From Candidatus Amulumruptor caecigallinarius (GTDB taxonomy: Bacteria; Bacteroidota; Bacteroidia; Bacteroidales; Muribaculaceae): a stretch of DNA of 64,000 bases. Below the pieces are notes generated by a model that saw only the letters and a program-made list of their open reading frames with translations, made no database searches and was not told the DNA's origin. The DNA lies in contig JAMPDP010000001.1 in the NCBI GenBank assembly GCA_023665605.1, positions 383,229 to 447,228 of the forward strand, given 5' to 3'. Positions 16,629 through 26,922 of this stretch are shown here, piece after piece. Position 1 is the stretch's first letter. Each line of letters starts with the position of its first letter. Made by a program: the position numbers and the translations under genes.

Positions 16629-19184
16629 TTGAAGTCACTCCTTCACACCCTGTACATAATCTTTGCGCTCATCCTCGGCGCGCTCTGCGGAGCCCTCCCG
16701 GCGGGAGCGGCAGAGTCACGTGTGCTCGTCAAGGGCCTGGTGCGCGACTCCGTGGACCACTCCCCGGTGCCGTTCGCGGCAGTGGGCCTGGCGGGAACAG
16801 GCGTGGGCGGCATGACCAACGAGCAGGGGGTGTTTGAGCTATACACCGACCGCCCCTTCACGGCCATCACTGTGGGAGCCGTTGGCTACACACCCAAGCG
16901 CATCCCCGCGCCCCGCTCAGGGATGATGACCGTAATCAATCTGGTGCCCGAAGGGGTTGCGTTAGGTGAAGTGACCGTCAAGCAGAAGCGCGGCAAATAC
17001 AGGAAAAAGGATAACCCCGCACTCGAAATCATCGAGCAGATACGCGCCGGAGCAGACGGTAGCGACCCCAACCGACTCCCCTACTACAGCTTCAACGAAT
17101 ATGAGCGCGTGAAGCTCGGCATCAACAATTATGACCCCGACCATCTGTCAGGGCTGCTCAAGCTGCTCCCCGCTATCCGCAATCTGAGCGACACCTCGTC
17201 CATCACCGGCGCCACGGTGCTCACCCTGAGCAATCGCGAGAAAGTGGCACAGGTGCATCACCGGAGCAATCCTGAAGACACCAAGACGCTGGTTCTCGGC
17301 CTGAAAAGTGCCGGCATCGATCAGGTGGCCGACCCTGAGAGCATGCGCAAGTTCTTTGACGACATCATGCGCGAGATTGACATATACAGCAACGACATCC
17401 CGCTGCTGCGCAATCGCTTTGTCAGCCCCTTGTCGCGCCTGGCTCCGGACTTCTACAAGTTCTATCTGACCGACACGGTGGCCGTGGAGAGCGACACCTG
17501 CGTGGTGGTGACCTTCCTGCCGCACAATCCGGCGGTGTTCGGCTTCACCGGTAGCCTGTATGTGGTGAAGGATGACCCCCGGCACTTCATACGCAAGGTG
17601 AGCATGAGGGTGCCCAAAGGGATTAACCTCAACTATGTCAACGCATTGCAGATAGAGCAGATGTATGACCGCGCCGAGGACGGCTCGCGCCTGAAGCGCT
17701 ACGACAAGCTCGCCATCGAGGCCTCGATGCTTCCGGGGATGCCGGAGGTGTATGCCGAGCGCTCCACCACCTATTCCAACCACAACTTCAACCTTGAGAA
17801 GGGTAATCCCGGACTGTTTCGTGAACGCGCCGACGTGATAACCCTTGACAACGCCGAGAACCGCGACTCAGTGTTCTGGCGTACCGAAAACCCCGACGGG
17901 CGGGTGTCGCACCTCAACGCCGACCAGCTCATGCGACAGCTGCGTGCCAACAAGTTCTTCTACTGGAGCGAGAAGGTGCTGAAGCTGCTCACTGACGGCT
18001 ACATCCCCACGGGGAAGCCGAGCAAGTTTGACATCGGCCCGATCAACAGCCTGTTCAGCTACAACTCGCTGGAGGGACCGCGCGTGCGACTGGGTGGCAT
18101 GACCACGGCCAGTCTAAATGACCATATATTCATGCGGGGCTACGGGGCCTACGGCTTCGGCGACAAGCGCTGGAAATATGGCGGCGAGCTGGAGTACTCC
18201 TTCACCCCCAAGAAGCTGCATTCACGCGAATTTCCCATTCACTCCATAGCCGGGGAATACATCAACGATATTGACAAGATTGCCCAGAACTATATGTTCT
18301 CCAATCCTGACAACTTCTTCCTGTCGCTCACCCGCCATCCCAACCATCAGATAATCTACAAGCGGACGGCGGCGCTGCGCTACACTATGGAGCTGCACAA
18401 CCACTTCTCGGTGACGGCACGGCTGCGGCATGACCGCCGTGAGGCTTCCAAATATATCGGGTTTACCGACGGCTACGGCCACACAGACAGCCATTATGAC
18501 CAGAGTTCACTGGAAGTGGAACTGCGCTATGCTCCCGGGGAGAAGTTCTACCAGGGGCGGACGCACCGCCTGCCCATCAACATAGATGCCCCGGTGGTCA
18601 CATTGAGCCACCGCATAGGCCCCGGAGGAGTGTTCGGGAGTCGCTATACGCTCAATGTCACCGAGGCAAGCCTGATGAAGCGCTTCTGGTTCTCGGCGTG
18701 GGGCTACACAGATATAATCATCAAAGGTGGCCATGTGTGGAGCCGCGTAGACTTCCCGGACCTGCTCATCCCCAACGCCAACCTCACCTACTTCGTGCAG
18801 CCCGAGAGCTTCGCCCTGATGAAGCCGATGGAATTCATCAACGACAGCTACGTGTCATGGGATCTCACCTACTGGGCCAACGGTGCGATATTCAATTACA
18901 TCCCCGTGTTCAAGCGGATGAAGCTCCGCGAAGTGTTCAGTTTCCGCGGCGTGTGGGGCAAACTCAGCGACAAGAACAATCCCGAGAAGAACCCGGGTTT
19001 GTACGTGTTTCCTGCCGAAAACCACACCATGCCTATGGGGAGCACACCGTATATGGAGATCGGCATAGGTCTGGACAACATCCTCACCTTCCTGAGGGTG
19101 GACTATATGTGGCGACTGACCTACCGCGACACCCCCGGATGCTCACGCTCGGGCGTGCAGTTCTCCTTTCACTTCACATTCTGA
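16629..19184 (+). CDS. DUF5686 outer-membrane protein with carboxypeptidase-like regulatory domain
   Basis: This is an 851-residue envelope protein. The signal peptide MKSLLHTLYIIFALILGALC leads to AGA and then a CarboxypepD-reg-like beta-sandwich (about residues 30-115, starting VLVKGLVRDSVDHSPVPFAAV), as in SusC-type N-terminal extensions. The remainder matches DUF5686, probably an outer-membrane barrel; the last residues, SGVQFSFHFTF, end with an aromatic as barrels do. The start codon is TTG at 16629. The next in-frame ATG would remove the signal peptide, and no upstream ATG exists. It is the first gene of a plus-strand run that continues with rlmH. Confidence 0.85.
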   Translation: MKSLLHTLYIIFALILGALCGALPAGAAESRVLVKGLVRDSVDHSPVPFAAVGLAGTGVGGMTNEQGVFELYTDRPFTAITVGAVGYTPKRIPAPRSGMMTVINLVPEGVALGEVTVKQKRGKYRKKDNPALEIIEQIRAGADGSDPNRLPYYSFNEYERVKLGINNYDPDHLSGLLKLLPAIRNLSDTSSITGATVLTLSNREKVAQVHHRSNPEDTKTLVLGLKSAGIDQVADPESMRKFFDDIMREIDIYSNDIPLLRNRFVSPLSRLAPDFYKFYLTDTVAVESDTCVVVTFLPHNPAVFGFTGSLYVVKDDPRHFIRKVSMRVPKGINLNYVNALQIEQMYDRAEDGSRLKRYDKLAIEASMLPGMPEVYAERSTTYSNHNFNLEKGNPGLFRERADVITLDNAENRDSVFWRTENPDGRVSHLNADQLMRQLRANKFFYWSEKVLKLLTDGYIPTGKPSKFDIGPINSLFSYNSLEGPRVRLGGMTTASLNDHIFMRGYGAYGFGDKRWKYGGELEYSFTPKKLHSREFPIHSIAGEYINDIDKIAQNYMFSNPDNFFLSLTRHPNHQIIYKRTAALRYTMELHNHFSVTARLRHDRREASKYIGFTDGYGHTDSHYDQSSLEVELRYAPGEKFYQGRTHRLPINIDAPVVTLSHRIGPGGVFGSRYTLNVTEASLMKRFWFSAWGYTDIIIKGGHVWSRVDFPDLLIPNANLTYFVQPESFALMKPMEFINDSYVSWDLTYWANGAIFNYIPVFKRMKLREVFSFRGVWGKLSDKNNPEKNPGLYVFPAENHTMPMGSTPYMEIGIGLDNILTFLRVDYMWRLTYRDTPGCSRSGVQFSFHFTF

Positions 19185-19224
19185 AAACCAGTCATCCGAC
19201 ACATCCGAACACATTCCGACAGCA

Positions 19225-19698
19225 ATGAAAACCGTAATCTGCGTGACCGGGGCCACCCGCACGGCCTATCTCAACGAGGGGATCAAAGTATATATGGACC
19301 GTCTGCGCCACTATATGCCGTGCGAGATGCTTGTGCTCCCGGATGTCAAGGCCACAAAGGGTATGACAGAAGCAAAGCAGAAACAGGCCGAGGGAGCACA
19401 GCTGCTGGCCGCTCTGCAGCCGGGCGACCATCTGTGTCTGCTCGACGAGCGTGGCAGAGAATACACCTCGCGCGAATTTGCCGCGTGGGTGGATGCACGC
19501 ATGGTGAGCGGCTTGAAGCGTCTCGTGGTGACCATCGGCGGCCCATACGGGTTCTCCGAGGAGGTGTATGCACGCGCTGACTCCAAGATTTCACTTTCGC
19601 GGATGACCTTCAGTCATGAGATGGTGCGCCTGTTCATCGCCGAGCAACTTTACCGAGCCATGACCATACTCCGAGGCGAGCCTTACCATCACGACTGA
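19225..19698 (+). CDS. rlmH: 23S rRNA pseudouridine-1915 N3-methyltransferase RlmH
   Basis: This SPOUT methyltransferase of 157 residues is the usual size. It methylates pseudouridine 1915 in helix 69 of 23S rRNA. The SAM-binding knot is seen in LCLLDERGREYTSREFA, VVTIGGPYGFSEEVY and LSRMTFSHEMVRLFIAEQLYRA, ending YHHD. It lies 40 bp after the DUF5686 gene and 88 bp before the T9SS cargo gene. Confidence 0.96.
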   Translation: MKTVICVTGATRTAYLNEGIKVYMDRLRHYMPCEMLVLPDVKATKGMTEAKQKQAEGAQLLAALQPGDHLCLLDERGREYTSREFAAWVDARMVSGLKRLVVTIGGPYGFSEEVYARADSKISLSRMTFSHEMVRLFIAEQLYRAMTILRGEPYHHD

Positions 19699-19786
19699 CA
19701 GATGCGACAGACGACCGTGTCGGAAGGTGGCCAGAAAAGCAGTGACTGCACAATAAACCGACCGAGATTTGCGTTAGTAGTAAGAT

Positions 19787-21103
19787 ATGAAATTGCGCAA
19801 TCTGTTCATCACACTCGCCTCGCTGACAGCGGCCTCGCTCAGCGCCGGCACCGTCAGCCTCTCCATCCCTGAAAGCCGCTATGTGACGCTCACCGGCACG
19901 GAAGCTGCCGGCTACGATGCCATATACATGGTCAACGGGCTTTCGGGCGTTACATTGAGCTATCGTGCTGACTCCCCCTCAGCGGCAGTCACAGTGGTGA
20001 GTTACACCGACGGCGGTTCGGCGTCGGCAACCCCTGCCGCAGGCGTGACGCACTCAGGAGCCACGTGGACGGTGAGCGGCCTTGCCACGCAGACGACGTA
20101 CCGCTTCACCGAAGGGAGCCGTGACATGAGTGTGCGAGTGATAGACTATACACCTTATCGCATCAGCTTCGGCACAGCTCAGGCCACTGCCGCTCCCGGC
20201 AATTGCGGCGAGATACACCTATCGTGCACCGGTGCCGGAGAGATTATCACCTACGGCCCCACCGGCATCCGGAGCACCGTGAGCCGCAGCATCAGTGTGA
20301 GCTATCCGGGGCTGCGGGTTAGCGAAGATGGTTCGAGTCTCATCGAAGAGGAAATCAGTCTGACACTCCCCTACATCTCCACGAGTGGCACTCTTATAGA
20401 AAGCCCGTATACGGATGCCGACATCACACTCAGCGGCGACCGATTCTCGGCACACTTCGACTCGCGAGCCACCACGGCATCATGTCACCTCAGCGGCGAT
20501 ATGTCAGTGATAGCCGCCACGACGGCCACACGCCTTGATGCCACCGCCGACAACTCACGCACCTCCACCCCTTCCGCCGGCCACTTCGGCGGCAGCGGCC
20601 CTGTGACGATGCAATTCACGGCCGAGGTGAACCCGGCAGCCACCTTCACCCAATGGCAGGTGTCGCAGAGCAGCGACTTCTCGCAGCTGCTATACAGCTA
20701 CCCCTACACCGACTTTGACTATACCTTCGAGGCTCCCGGCACCATGTTCGTGCGCTTCTATGCGAACAACACCGAGGGCTCATGCCCGTTCACCGGCGAC
20801 ACCTATACCATAGACATAGGCGTGTCCGTGCTGGAGTGCCCCAACGCCTTCTCGCCCAACGATGACGGCGTGAATGACATCTGGAAAGTCCACTTCCAGT
20901 CGCTGAGCGAGTTTGACTGCCACATATTCACCCGCTCGGGTCAGAAAGTAGCCCACTTCACCAATCCGGCAGATGGCTGGGATGGCAAGATAAGCGGCAA
21001 GAAAGCCCCGGCCGGTGTATATTACTACGTCATCAAAGCGCGCGGCACCGACGGCAAGGAGTATAAACTTTCAGGCGACATCAACATTATATATTATAGG
21101 TGA
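19787..21103 (+). CDS. T9SS type B (CHU_C) sorted exoprotein
   Basis: This 438-residue secreted protein has the signal peptide MKLRNLFITLASLTAASLSA. The body is beta-rich and rich in Ser and Thr, with two to three Ig-like segments. The last 85 residues are a gliding-motility-associated C-terminal domain: CPNAFSPNDDGVNDIWKV, then FDCHIFTRSGQKV, WDGKISGKKAPAGVYYYVI and a final INIIYYR. This class of tail directs proteins through type IX secretion and onto the cell surface. No catalytic domain was seen, so an adhesin or structural surface role is an inference. Confidence 0.85.
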   Translation: MKLRNLFITLASLTAASLSAGTVSLSIPESRYVTLTGTEAAGYDAIYMVNGLSGVTLSYRADSPSAAVTVVSYTDGGSASATPAAGVTHSGATWTVSGLATQTTYRFTEGSRDMSVRVIDYTPYRISFGTAQATAAPGNCGEIHLSCTGAGEIITYGPTGIRSTVSRSISVSYPGLRVSEDGSSLIEEEISLTLPYISTSGTLIESPYTDADITLSGDRFSAHFDSRATTASCHLSGDMSVIAATTATRLDATADNSRTSTPSAGHFGGSGPVTMQFTAEVNPAATFTQWQVSQSSDFSQLLYSYPYTDFDYTFEAPGTMFVRFYANNTEGSCPFTGDTYTIDIGVSVLECPNAFSPNDDGVNDIWKVHFQSLSEFDCHIFTRSGQKVAHFTNPADGWDGKISGKKAPAGVYYYVIKARGTDGKEYKLSGDINIIYYR

Positions 21104-21126
21104 TTCGCTTGAAATCACGCTGACCT

Positions 21127-22095
21127 ATGAACCCCACCAAGCTGAAGAAGATGAAGATATTGACACTTAGCCTTGCCGCCGCCCTCACAATGGCAGCGGT
21201 CCTACCTGCCCGGCTCTCAGCCAAGGAGAATTCCACTGCATATGCCCAGGTGGTCAACCCGAAACTCCCCAAGAGCGTGAGCTTCGCCGACCAGAAGTTT
21301 GACCTCGACGATGCCGACACCTACGAGCGCCTTGACCGCGAGCTCACCGCCATGGCCTTCACCCACGGCACCACGTTGCTTACGCTCAAGCGTGCCAACC
21401 GATATATGCCGGTGATAGTGCCGATACTCAAAGCAAACGGCATCCCGGCAGACCTGGTGTATCTGGCAGCCATCGAGAGCAACTTCAACCCCCTGGCCTA
21501 CTCACCCGCCAAGGCCGCCGGCCTGTGGCAGTTCATGCCCGCCACAGCCAAGGAGTATGGCCTGGAAGTGAACGACTACGTGGATGAGCGTTACCACCCC
21601 GTGCTCGCCACCGAGGCAGCCTGCCGCTATCTGCGCAACGCCTATGGCAAATATGGCTCATGGGAGAGCGTGGCTGCGAGCTACAATGCCGGCATGGGAC
21701 GCATCAGCCGCGAGCTCGACGCTCAGGGCGTAGACACAGCCACTGACCTGTGGCTGCCGCAGGAGACCATGCGGTACCCATTCCGCCTCCTCGCTATGAA
21801 AATCATGCTGGAGCATCCCAAGGAGTTCGGCTACGTACTCACCGAAGACCAGCTATATCAGCCTTACCGCTATGACATAGTGAAGGTAGACGGCCCCGTG
21901 GAGAGCTGGGTGACATGGGCCAAGGAGCATGGCACCACGTATATGCAGCTACGCAACTTCAACCCCTGGATACGCTCCACGTCGCTCCCCAACAAGAGCG
22001 GCAAGGTATATCAGGTCTACGTCCCCAAGAAGGATAGCCTGAAACGCTCCAAACAACATCACGACACCTATAATCACAATTGGGTCACCAAGTGA
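21127..22095 (+). CDS. Lytic transglycosylase, SLT domain (MltD-like)
   Basis: This 322-residue periplasmic peptidoglycan lyase has a signal peptide (KKMKILTLSLAAALTMAAVL); the ATG at 21151 is an equally good start. The SLT domain spans about residues 105-220. It has the catalytic Glu in LAAIESNFNPLAYS, then AAGLWQFMPATAKEYGL and AASYNAGMGRI. No LysM repeats are present at the C-terminus, unlike E. coli MltD. The stop overlaps the uvrA GTG start (GTGA), so the two are translationally coupled. Confidence 0.9.
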   Translation: MNPTKLKKMKILTLSLAAALTMAAVLPARLSAKENSTAYAQVVNPKLPKSVSFADQKFDLDDADTYERLDRELTAMAFTHGTTLLTLKRANRYMPVIVPILKANGIPADLVYLAAIESNFNPLAYSPAKAAGLWQFMPATAKEYGLEVNDYVDERYHPVLATEAACRYLRNAYGKYGSWESVAASYNAGMGRISRELDAQGVDTATDLWLPQETMRYPFRLLAMKIMLEHPKEFGYVLTEDQLYQPYRYDIVKVDGPVESWVTWAKEHGTTYMQLRNFNPWIRSTSLPNKSGKVYQVYVPKKDSLKRSKQHHDTYNHNWVTK

Positions 22096-24956
22096 AATCC
22101 ACCTCAATCCAATCATATACCCCCGAAGCCGTAAGGCCCATCGAGGCGCTCACCGTCAACGGCGCGCGCGTCAACAATCTAAAGAACATCGACGTCACCA
22201 TTCCCCATGGAGCACTCACCGTCATCACGGGTCTGTCGGGGAGTGGCAAGTCGTCATTGGCGTTCGACACCATCTACAAGGAGGGCCAGCGCCGCTATAT
22301 TGACACATTCGGCTCCTATGCTCGCAATATGCTCGGCTCGATGGAGCGGCCTGACGTGGACCGCATCGACGGGCTTTCGCCCGTGATAGCTATCGAGCAG
22401 AAGACCGTGAACCGCAACCCCCGGAGCACCATCGGCACCACCACCGAGATCTATGACTTCCTGCGACTGCTCTACGCCCGCATAGGTGAGGCACGCAGCT
22501 ACATCAGCGGGAAGCCGATGGTGAAATACACTGACCGCAAGATAGTTGATGTCATTCTGGAGAAGTTTGACGGCCGCAAGGTGTATCTGCTGGCTCCCCT
22601 CGTGCGCAACCGCAAGGGGCATTACAAGGAGCTGTTCGAGCAGCTCCGCAAGAAGGGGTTCATCAACGTGCGCGTGGATGGTGAACTTCGCGAGATTGAG
22701 CTGAACATGAAGCTGGACCGCTACAAGAACCACACGGTGGAGCTCGTGGTAGACCGCCTCAAAGTGAGCTCCACTGACCGCGAGCGACTCAACGACACAG
22801 TGGTTGACACCCTCCGTCAGGGCGAGGACACCATGCTCGTGCTCGACGTGGACACCGGCGAGGTGCACCACTTCAGCAAGCGCATGATGGATCCCGACAC
22901 CGGCCTGTCATATGCCGAGCCGGCTCCCCACAACTTCTCGTTCAACTCTCCCCAGGGAGCGTGCCGCGCCTGCAAGGGTCTGGGGTACGTCAACATCGTG
23001 GACCGCGAGAAGATTATGCCCGACATGACCCAGAGCATACACTCCGGCGGCATCGTGCCCCTGGGCAAGTATCGCAACTCGCTGTTATTCTGGCAAATCG
23101 AGGCCATATGCAAGCTGCACGGCGCCACCCTGAAAACACCCTTGAAAGACCTTCCCGAGGAGTGCATCAACGAAATACTCAACGGCACCACTGAGCACCT
23201 TGCCATCAGCAATGAGACGATGGCCACCTCCCACTACTTCAACACCTATGAAGGTGTGGTGAAATACGTAGAGATGCAGCAGGATGAAGAGGCCGGCTCG
23301 GGAGCACGTAACTGGAGCGGGCAGTTCTTCTCGCGCGCGGTGTGCTCCGAGTGCGGCGGCGCACGACTCAACCGTGAGGCACTGCACTACTTCATTGACG
23401 GAAAGAACATAGCCGACCTCTGCCGCATGGACATCAACGAACTGCACAAGTGGAGCTGCGAGGTGGAGGAACGGCTCACGCCCCAGCAGCGGCTGATAGG
23501 CGCGGAGATATTCAAGGAGATACGCTCACGCCTGAGCTTCCTGGTGGATGTGGGACTCGACTACCTGCAGCTTGACCGTAACTCGTCGACCCTGTCCGGC
23601 GGCGAGAGCCAGCGCATCCGTCTGGCCACGCAGATAGGGAGCGAGCTTGTCAATGTGCTCTACATCCTTGATGAGCCGAGCATCGGGCTGCATCAGCGTG
23701 ATAACCGCAAGCTCATATCGTCGCTCCAGCGGCTCAGGGATGCTGACAACTCGGTGATAGTGGTGGAGCATGACAAGGATATGATGCTTGATGCCGACTA
23801 CATCGTGGACATCGGCCCCGAGGCGGGGCGCCATGGTGGCGAGGTGGTGTATCAGGGCACACCCAAGGATATGCTCAAAAGCGGCACCCTCACAGCCGAC
23901 TACCTCACGGGCAAGCGCGCCATAGAGGTGCCCTCCACGCGCCGACCCGGCAACGGCCAGACCATAGAGTTGCACGGCGCATCCGGCCATAACCTCAAGG
24001 ATGTGGACCTCACCCTCCCCCTTGGTACTCTGACCTGTGTGGCAGGGGTGAGCGGCAGCGGCAAGTCGACGCTCATCAACGCCACACTCCAGCCCATCCT
24101 CTCGCAGCGGCTCTACCGCAGCTCTACCCGTCCGCTTCCCTACGCCTCAATTGATGGCGTGGAGAACATAGACAAGGTGGTAACCGTTGACCAGTCGCCG
24201 CTGGGCAAGTCGCCACGCAGCAACCCGGCGACTTACACCGGGGTGTTTGCCGACATCCGCAACCTCTTCGTGGCACTCCCTGAGGCAAAGATGAGGGGCT
24301 ACAAGCCGGGGCGCTTCTCGTTCAACGTGAGCGGCGGGCGCTGCGACAGCTGCAACGGCAACGGGTACCGCACCATCGAGATGCACTTCCTCCCTGACGT
24401 GCTCGTGCCATGCGAGGCCTGCGGCGGACGGCGTTACAATCGTGAGACCCTGGAGGTGCGCCTCAAGGGTAAGTCCATAGCCGATGTGCTTGACATGACC
24501 ATCAATCAGGCCGTGGAGTTCTTTGCCAACCAGCCCACCATCCTCAACAAGATAAAGGTGCTCCAGGATATAGGCCTTGGTTACATCAAGCTCGGCCAGC
24601 CCTCCTCTACCCTATCCGGCGGCGAGAACCAGCGCGTGAAGCTGGCCACCGAGCTTGCCAAGCGTGACACCGGCCGCACGCTCTTTATCCTCGACGAGCC
24701 CACCACCGGTCTTCACTTCGAGGATATCAAGACGCTGATGGGCGTGCTCAATCGTCTGGTTGACAAGGGCAACACGGTGCTTGTGATAGAGCATAACCTC
24801 GATGTGCTCAAATGCGCCGACCACATCATCGACATGGGACCCGGGGGCGGAGCCTCCGGCGGCCGCATCATGGCCACCGGCACACCCGAGGAGGTGGCCG
24901 CCACCGACTCCCCCACGGCACCGTTCCTGCGTGAGGAGCTCGGGCTTGTCAAGTGA
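22092..24956 (+). CDS. uvrA: UvrA-family excinuclease ATPase
   Basis: This is the damage-recognition subunit of nucleotide excision repair, 954 residues, with two ABC modules. Walker A motifs are GLSGSGKSS and GVSGSGKST. Signatures are STLSGGESQRIRLA and STLSGGENQRVKLA, with DEPSIGLH and DEPTTGLH Walker B regions. The C-terminal zinc module is intact (CDSC and CEAC pairs). The first zinc module is not: GACRACKGLG is present, but the partner CxxC that E. coli UvrA has about 20 residues earlier is missing. It may be a second UvrA paralogue and not the housekeeping copy. GTG at 22092 was chosen for its GTGA overlap with the preceding stop. Confidence 0.93.
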   Translation: MKSTSIQSYTPEAVRPIEALTVNGARVNNLKNIDVTIPHGALTVITGLSGSGKSSLAFDTIYKEGQRRYIDTFGSYARNMLGSMERPDVDRIDGLSPVIAIEQKTVNRNPRSTIGTTTEIYDFLRLLYARIGEARSYISGKPMVKYTDRKIVDVILEKFDGRKVYLLAPLVRNRKGHYKELFEQLRKKGFINVRVDGELREIELNMKLDRYKNHTVELVVDRLKVSSTDRERLNDTVVDTLRQGEDTMLVLDVDTGEVHHFSKRMMDPDTGLSYAEPAPHNFSFNSPQGACRACKGLGYVNIVDREKIMPDMTQSIHSGGIVPLGKYRNSLLFWQIEAICKLHGATLKTPLKDLPEECINEILNGTTEHLAISNETMATSHYFNTYEGVVKYVEMQQDEEAGSGARNWSGQFFSRAVCSECGGARLNREALHYFIDGKNIADLCRMDINELHKWSCEVEERLTPQQRLIGAEIFKEIRSRLSFLVDVGLDYLQLDRNSSTLSGGESQRIRLATQIGSELVNVLYILDEPSIGLHQRDNRKLISSLQRLRDADNSVIVVEHDKDMMLDADYIVDIGPEAGRHGGEVVYQGTPKDMLKSGTLTADYLTGKRAIEVPSTRRPGNGQTIELHGASGHNLKDVDLTLPLGTLTCVAGVSGSGKSTLINATLQPILSQRLYRSSTRPLPYASIDGVENIDKVVTVDQSPLGKSPRSNPATYTGVFADIRNLFVALPEAKMRGYKPGRFSFNVSGGRCDSCNGNGYRTIEMHFLPDVLVPCEACGGRRYNRETLEVRLKGKSIADVLDMTINQAVEFFANQPTILNKIKVLQDIGLGYIKLGQPSSTLSGGENQRVKLATELAKRDTGRTLFILDEPTTGLHFEDIKTLMGVLNRLVDKGNTVLVIEHNLDVLKCADHIIDMGPGGGASGGRIMATGTPEEVAATDSPTAPFLREELGLVK

Positions 24957-24967
24957 CGAAATTTGGC

Positions 24968-24975
24968 TACCTTTG
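24968..24975 (+). promoter_or_regulatory. Predicted -7 element of speA
   Basis: TACCTTTG lies 48 bp before the speA ATG and just after the uvrA stop. Confidence 0.6.
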
Positions 24976-25023
24976 TGGCTTACTAACAGATATACACCTT
25001 AACCGCACATATTGCCGATATAG

Positions 25024-26922
25024 ATGAGAAAGTGGCGTACGGAGGACAGCGCCGAGCTGTATAACATCAAGGGCTGGGGAATGAAATACTTCTCCATCAA
25101 TGAGCGTGGCCACGTCATCGTGACCCCGCGCGAGGGCTATGCATCCGTTGACCTCAAGGAGGTGATGGATGAACTGCACGTGCGCGACGTCTCCGCACCG
25201 GTGCTTCTGCGCTTCCCCGACATCCTCGACAACCGCATCGAGAAGATTTCGCGATGCTTCCGCAAGGCGTCGGAGGAGTACAGCTACACGGGCCAGAACT
25301 TCATCATCTATCCCATCAAGGTCAACCAGATGCGCCCCGTGGTGGAGGAGATTGTGAGCCACGGCAAGAAGTTCAACATCGGTCTGGAGGCCGGCTCCAA
25401 ACCGGAGCTGCACGCCGTGCTTGCCACCAACATTGACTCCAACTCACTGATAATCTGCAACGGCTACAAGGATGACAACTACATAGAGCTTGCGCTGCTT
25501 GCCCAGAAGATGGGGCGCAAGATCTACATCGTGGCGGAGAAGCTCAACGAGATCAAGGCGATTGCTGAAATCTCCAAGCGGTTGGGCGTGCGCCCTAACA
25601 TAGGTATCCGTATCAAAATCTCCAGCTCCGGCTCCGGCAAATGGGAGGAGAGCGGCGGCGACCAGTCGAAGTTCGGCCTCAACAGCTCTGAGCTGCTTGA
25701 CGCCATCGCCCTGCTGCGCCGCAAGGATATGCTTGACTGCCTGAAGCTCATCCACTTCCACATCGGGAGCCAGATCACCAAGATACGCCACATCAAGAAC
25801 GCCCTGCGCGAGGCAATGCAATTCTACGTGCAGCTCTGCAAGATGGGTTGCGCCATTGACTTCGTGGACATCGGCGGCGGTCTGGGCGTGGACTATGACG
25901 GCACGCGCAGCGCCACCTCCGGGAGCTCGATGAACTACACCATTCAGGAGTATGCCAACGACTCGGTGTCGGCACTGGTGGATGCTTGCATCAAAAATAA
26001 TCTCCCGCAGCCCAACATCATCACCGAGAGCGGGCGCTCGCTGGCGGCACACCACTCGGTGCTCGTATTCGAGGTGCTGGAGACCACGTCGCTCCCGCAA
26101 TGGAAAGACTCTGAGGAGATCAGCGAGGATGCCCATGAGCTTGTCAAGGAACTGTATAACATCTGGGACAAGATAGACCAGCAGCGCGTGTTTGAGGATT
26201 GGCATGACGCACTGCAAATTCGCGAGGAGGCCCTTGACCTGTTCAGCCTCGGCATGCTTGACCTGGAGACCCGCGCCAAGATTGAGAAGCTGTTCTGGAG
26301 CGTGGCGCGTGACGTGGTGTCGATAGCCTCCACCATGAAGCATCCGCCGGAGGAGCTACGCCGCGTCAAGAAGATGATTCCTGACAAGTACTTCTGCAAC
26401 TTCTCGCTCTTCCAGTCGCTCACCGATGCTTGGGCCATTGACCAGGTGTTCCCCATCATCCCCCTGAGCAACCTCGACGAGAAGCCAAACCGCACCTGCA
26501 CCATCCAGGACATGACCTGCGACTCTGACGGCAAGCTCACCAACTTCATCACCGCCGGGGGGATCTCCGGTGCGCTGCCCGTGCACACCCTCAAGAGCGG
26601 CGAACCGTACTATATTGGCGTGTTCCTCGTGGGGGCTTATCAGGAGATACTCGGCGATATGCACAACCTGTTCGGCGACACCAATGCCGTTCATATCAGC
26701 GTCTACAAAGACCGCTACGAGATAGACCGCATCATCGACGGCGAGACCGTAGAGGAGGTGCTGGACTATGTGCAGTACAACTCCAAGCGGCTCGTGCGCA
26801 ATGTCGAGACATGGGTGACCGCCTCGATGAAGGCCGGCAGCATTACCCCTGAGGAGGGGCGTGCATTCCTCAACAATTACCGCTCGGGGCTCTACGGCTA
26901 CACCTATCTGGAGAAGGACTGA
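25024..26922 (+). CDS. speA: Biosynthetic arginine decarboxylase
   Basis: This PLP enzyme of 632 residues converts arginine to agmatine, the first step of putrescine and spermidine synthesis. The PLP lysine is in IIYPIKVNQ near residue 100. Further conserved segments are GLEAGSKPEL, FHIGSQ, DIGGGLGVDYDG and the C-terminal TCDSDGK with the substrate-binding Cys-Asp. Length and sequence fit the SpeA-type fold-III family, not the inducible AdiA. The stop overlaps the truA ATG by one base (TGATG), so truA is coupled to it. Confidence 0.96.
   Translation: MRKWRTEDSAELYNIKGWGMKYFSINERGHVIVTPREGYASVDLKEVMDELHVRDVSAPVLLRFPDILDNRIEKISRCFRKASEEYSYTGQNFIIYPIKVNQMRPVVEEIVSHGKKFNIGLEAGSKPELHAVLATNIDSNSLIICNGYKDDNYIELALLAQKMGRKIYIVAEKLNEIKAIAEISKRLGVRPNIGIRIKISSSGSGKWEESGGDQSKFGLNSSELLDAIALLRRKDMLDCLKLIHFHIGSQITKIRHIKNALREAMQFYVQLCKMGCAIDFVDIGGGLGVDYDGTRSATSGSSMNYTIQEYANDSVSALVDACIKNNLPQPNIITESGRSLAAHHSVLVFEVLETTSLPQWKDSEEISEDAHELVKELYNIWDKIDQQRVFEDWHDALQIREEALDLFSLGMLDLETRAKIEKLFWSVARDVVSIASTMKHPPEELRRVKKMIPDKYFCNFSLFQSLTDAWAIDQVFPIIPLSNLDEKPNRTCTIQDMTCDSDGKLTNFITAGGISGALPVHTLKSGEPYYIGVFLVGAYQEILGDMHNLFGDTNAVHISVYKDRYEIDRIIDGETVEEVLDYVQYNSKRLVRNVETWVTASMKAGSITPEEGRAFLNNYRSGLYGYTYLEKD

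Noticed and set aside
25444..26343. 299-codon frame antisense to speA
   Set aside because: Shadow of speA, no start-site or motif support.
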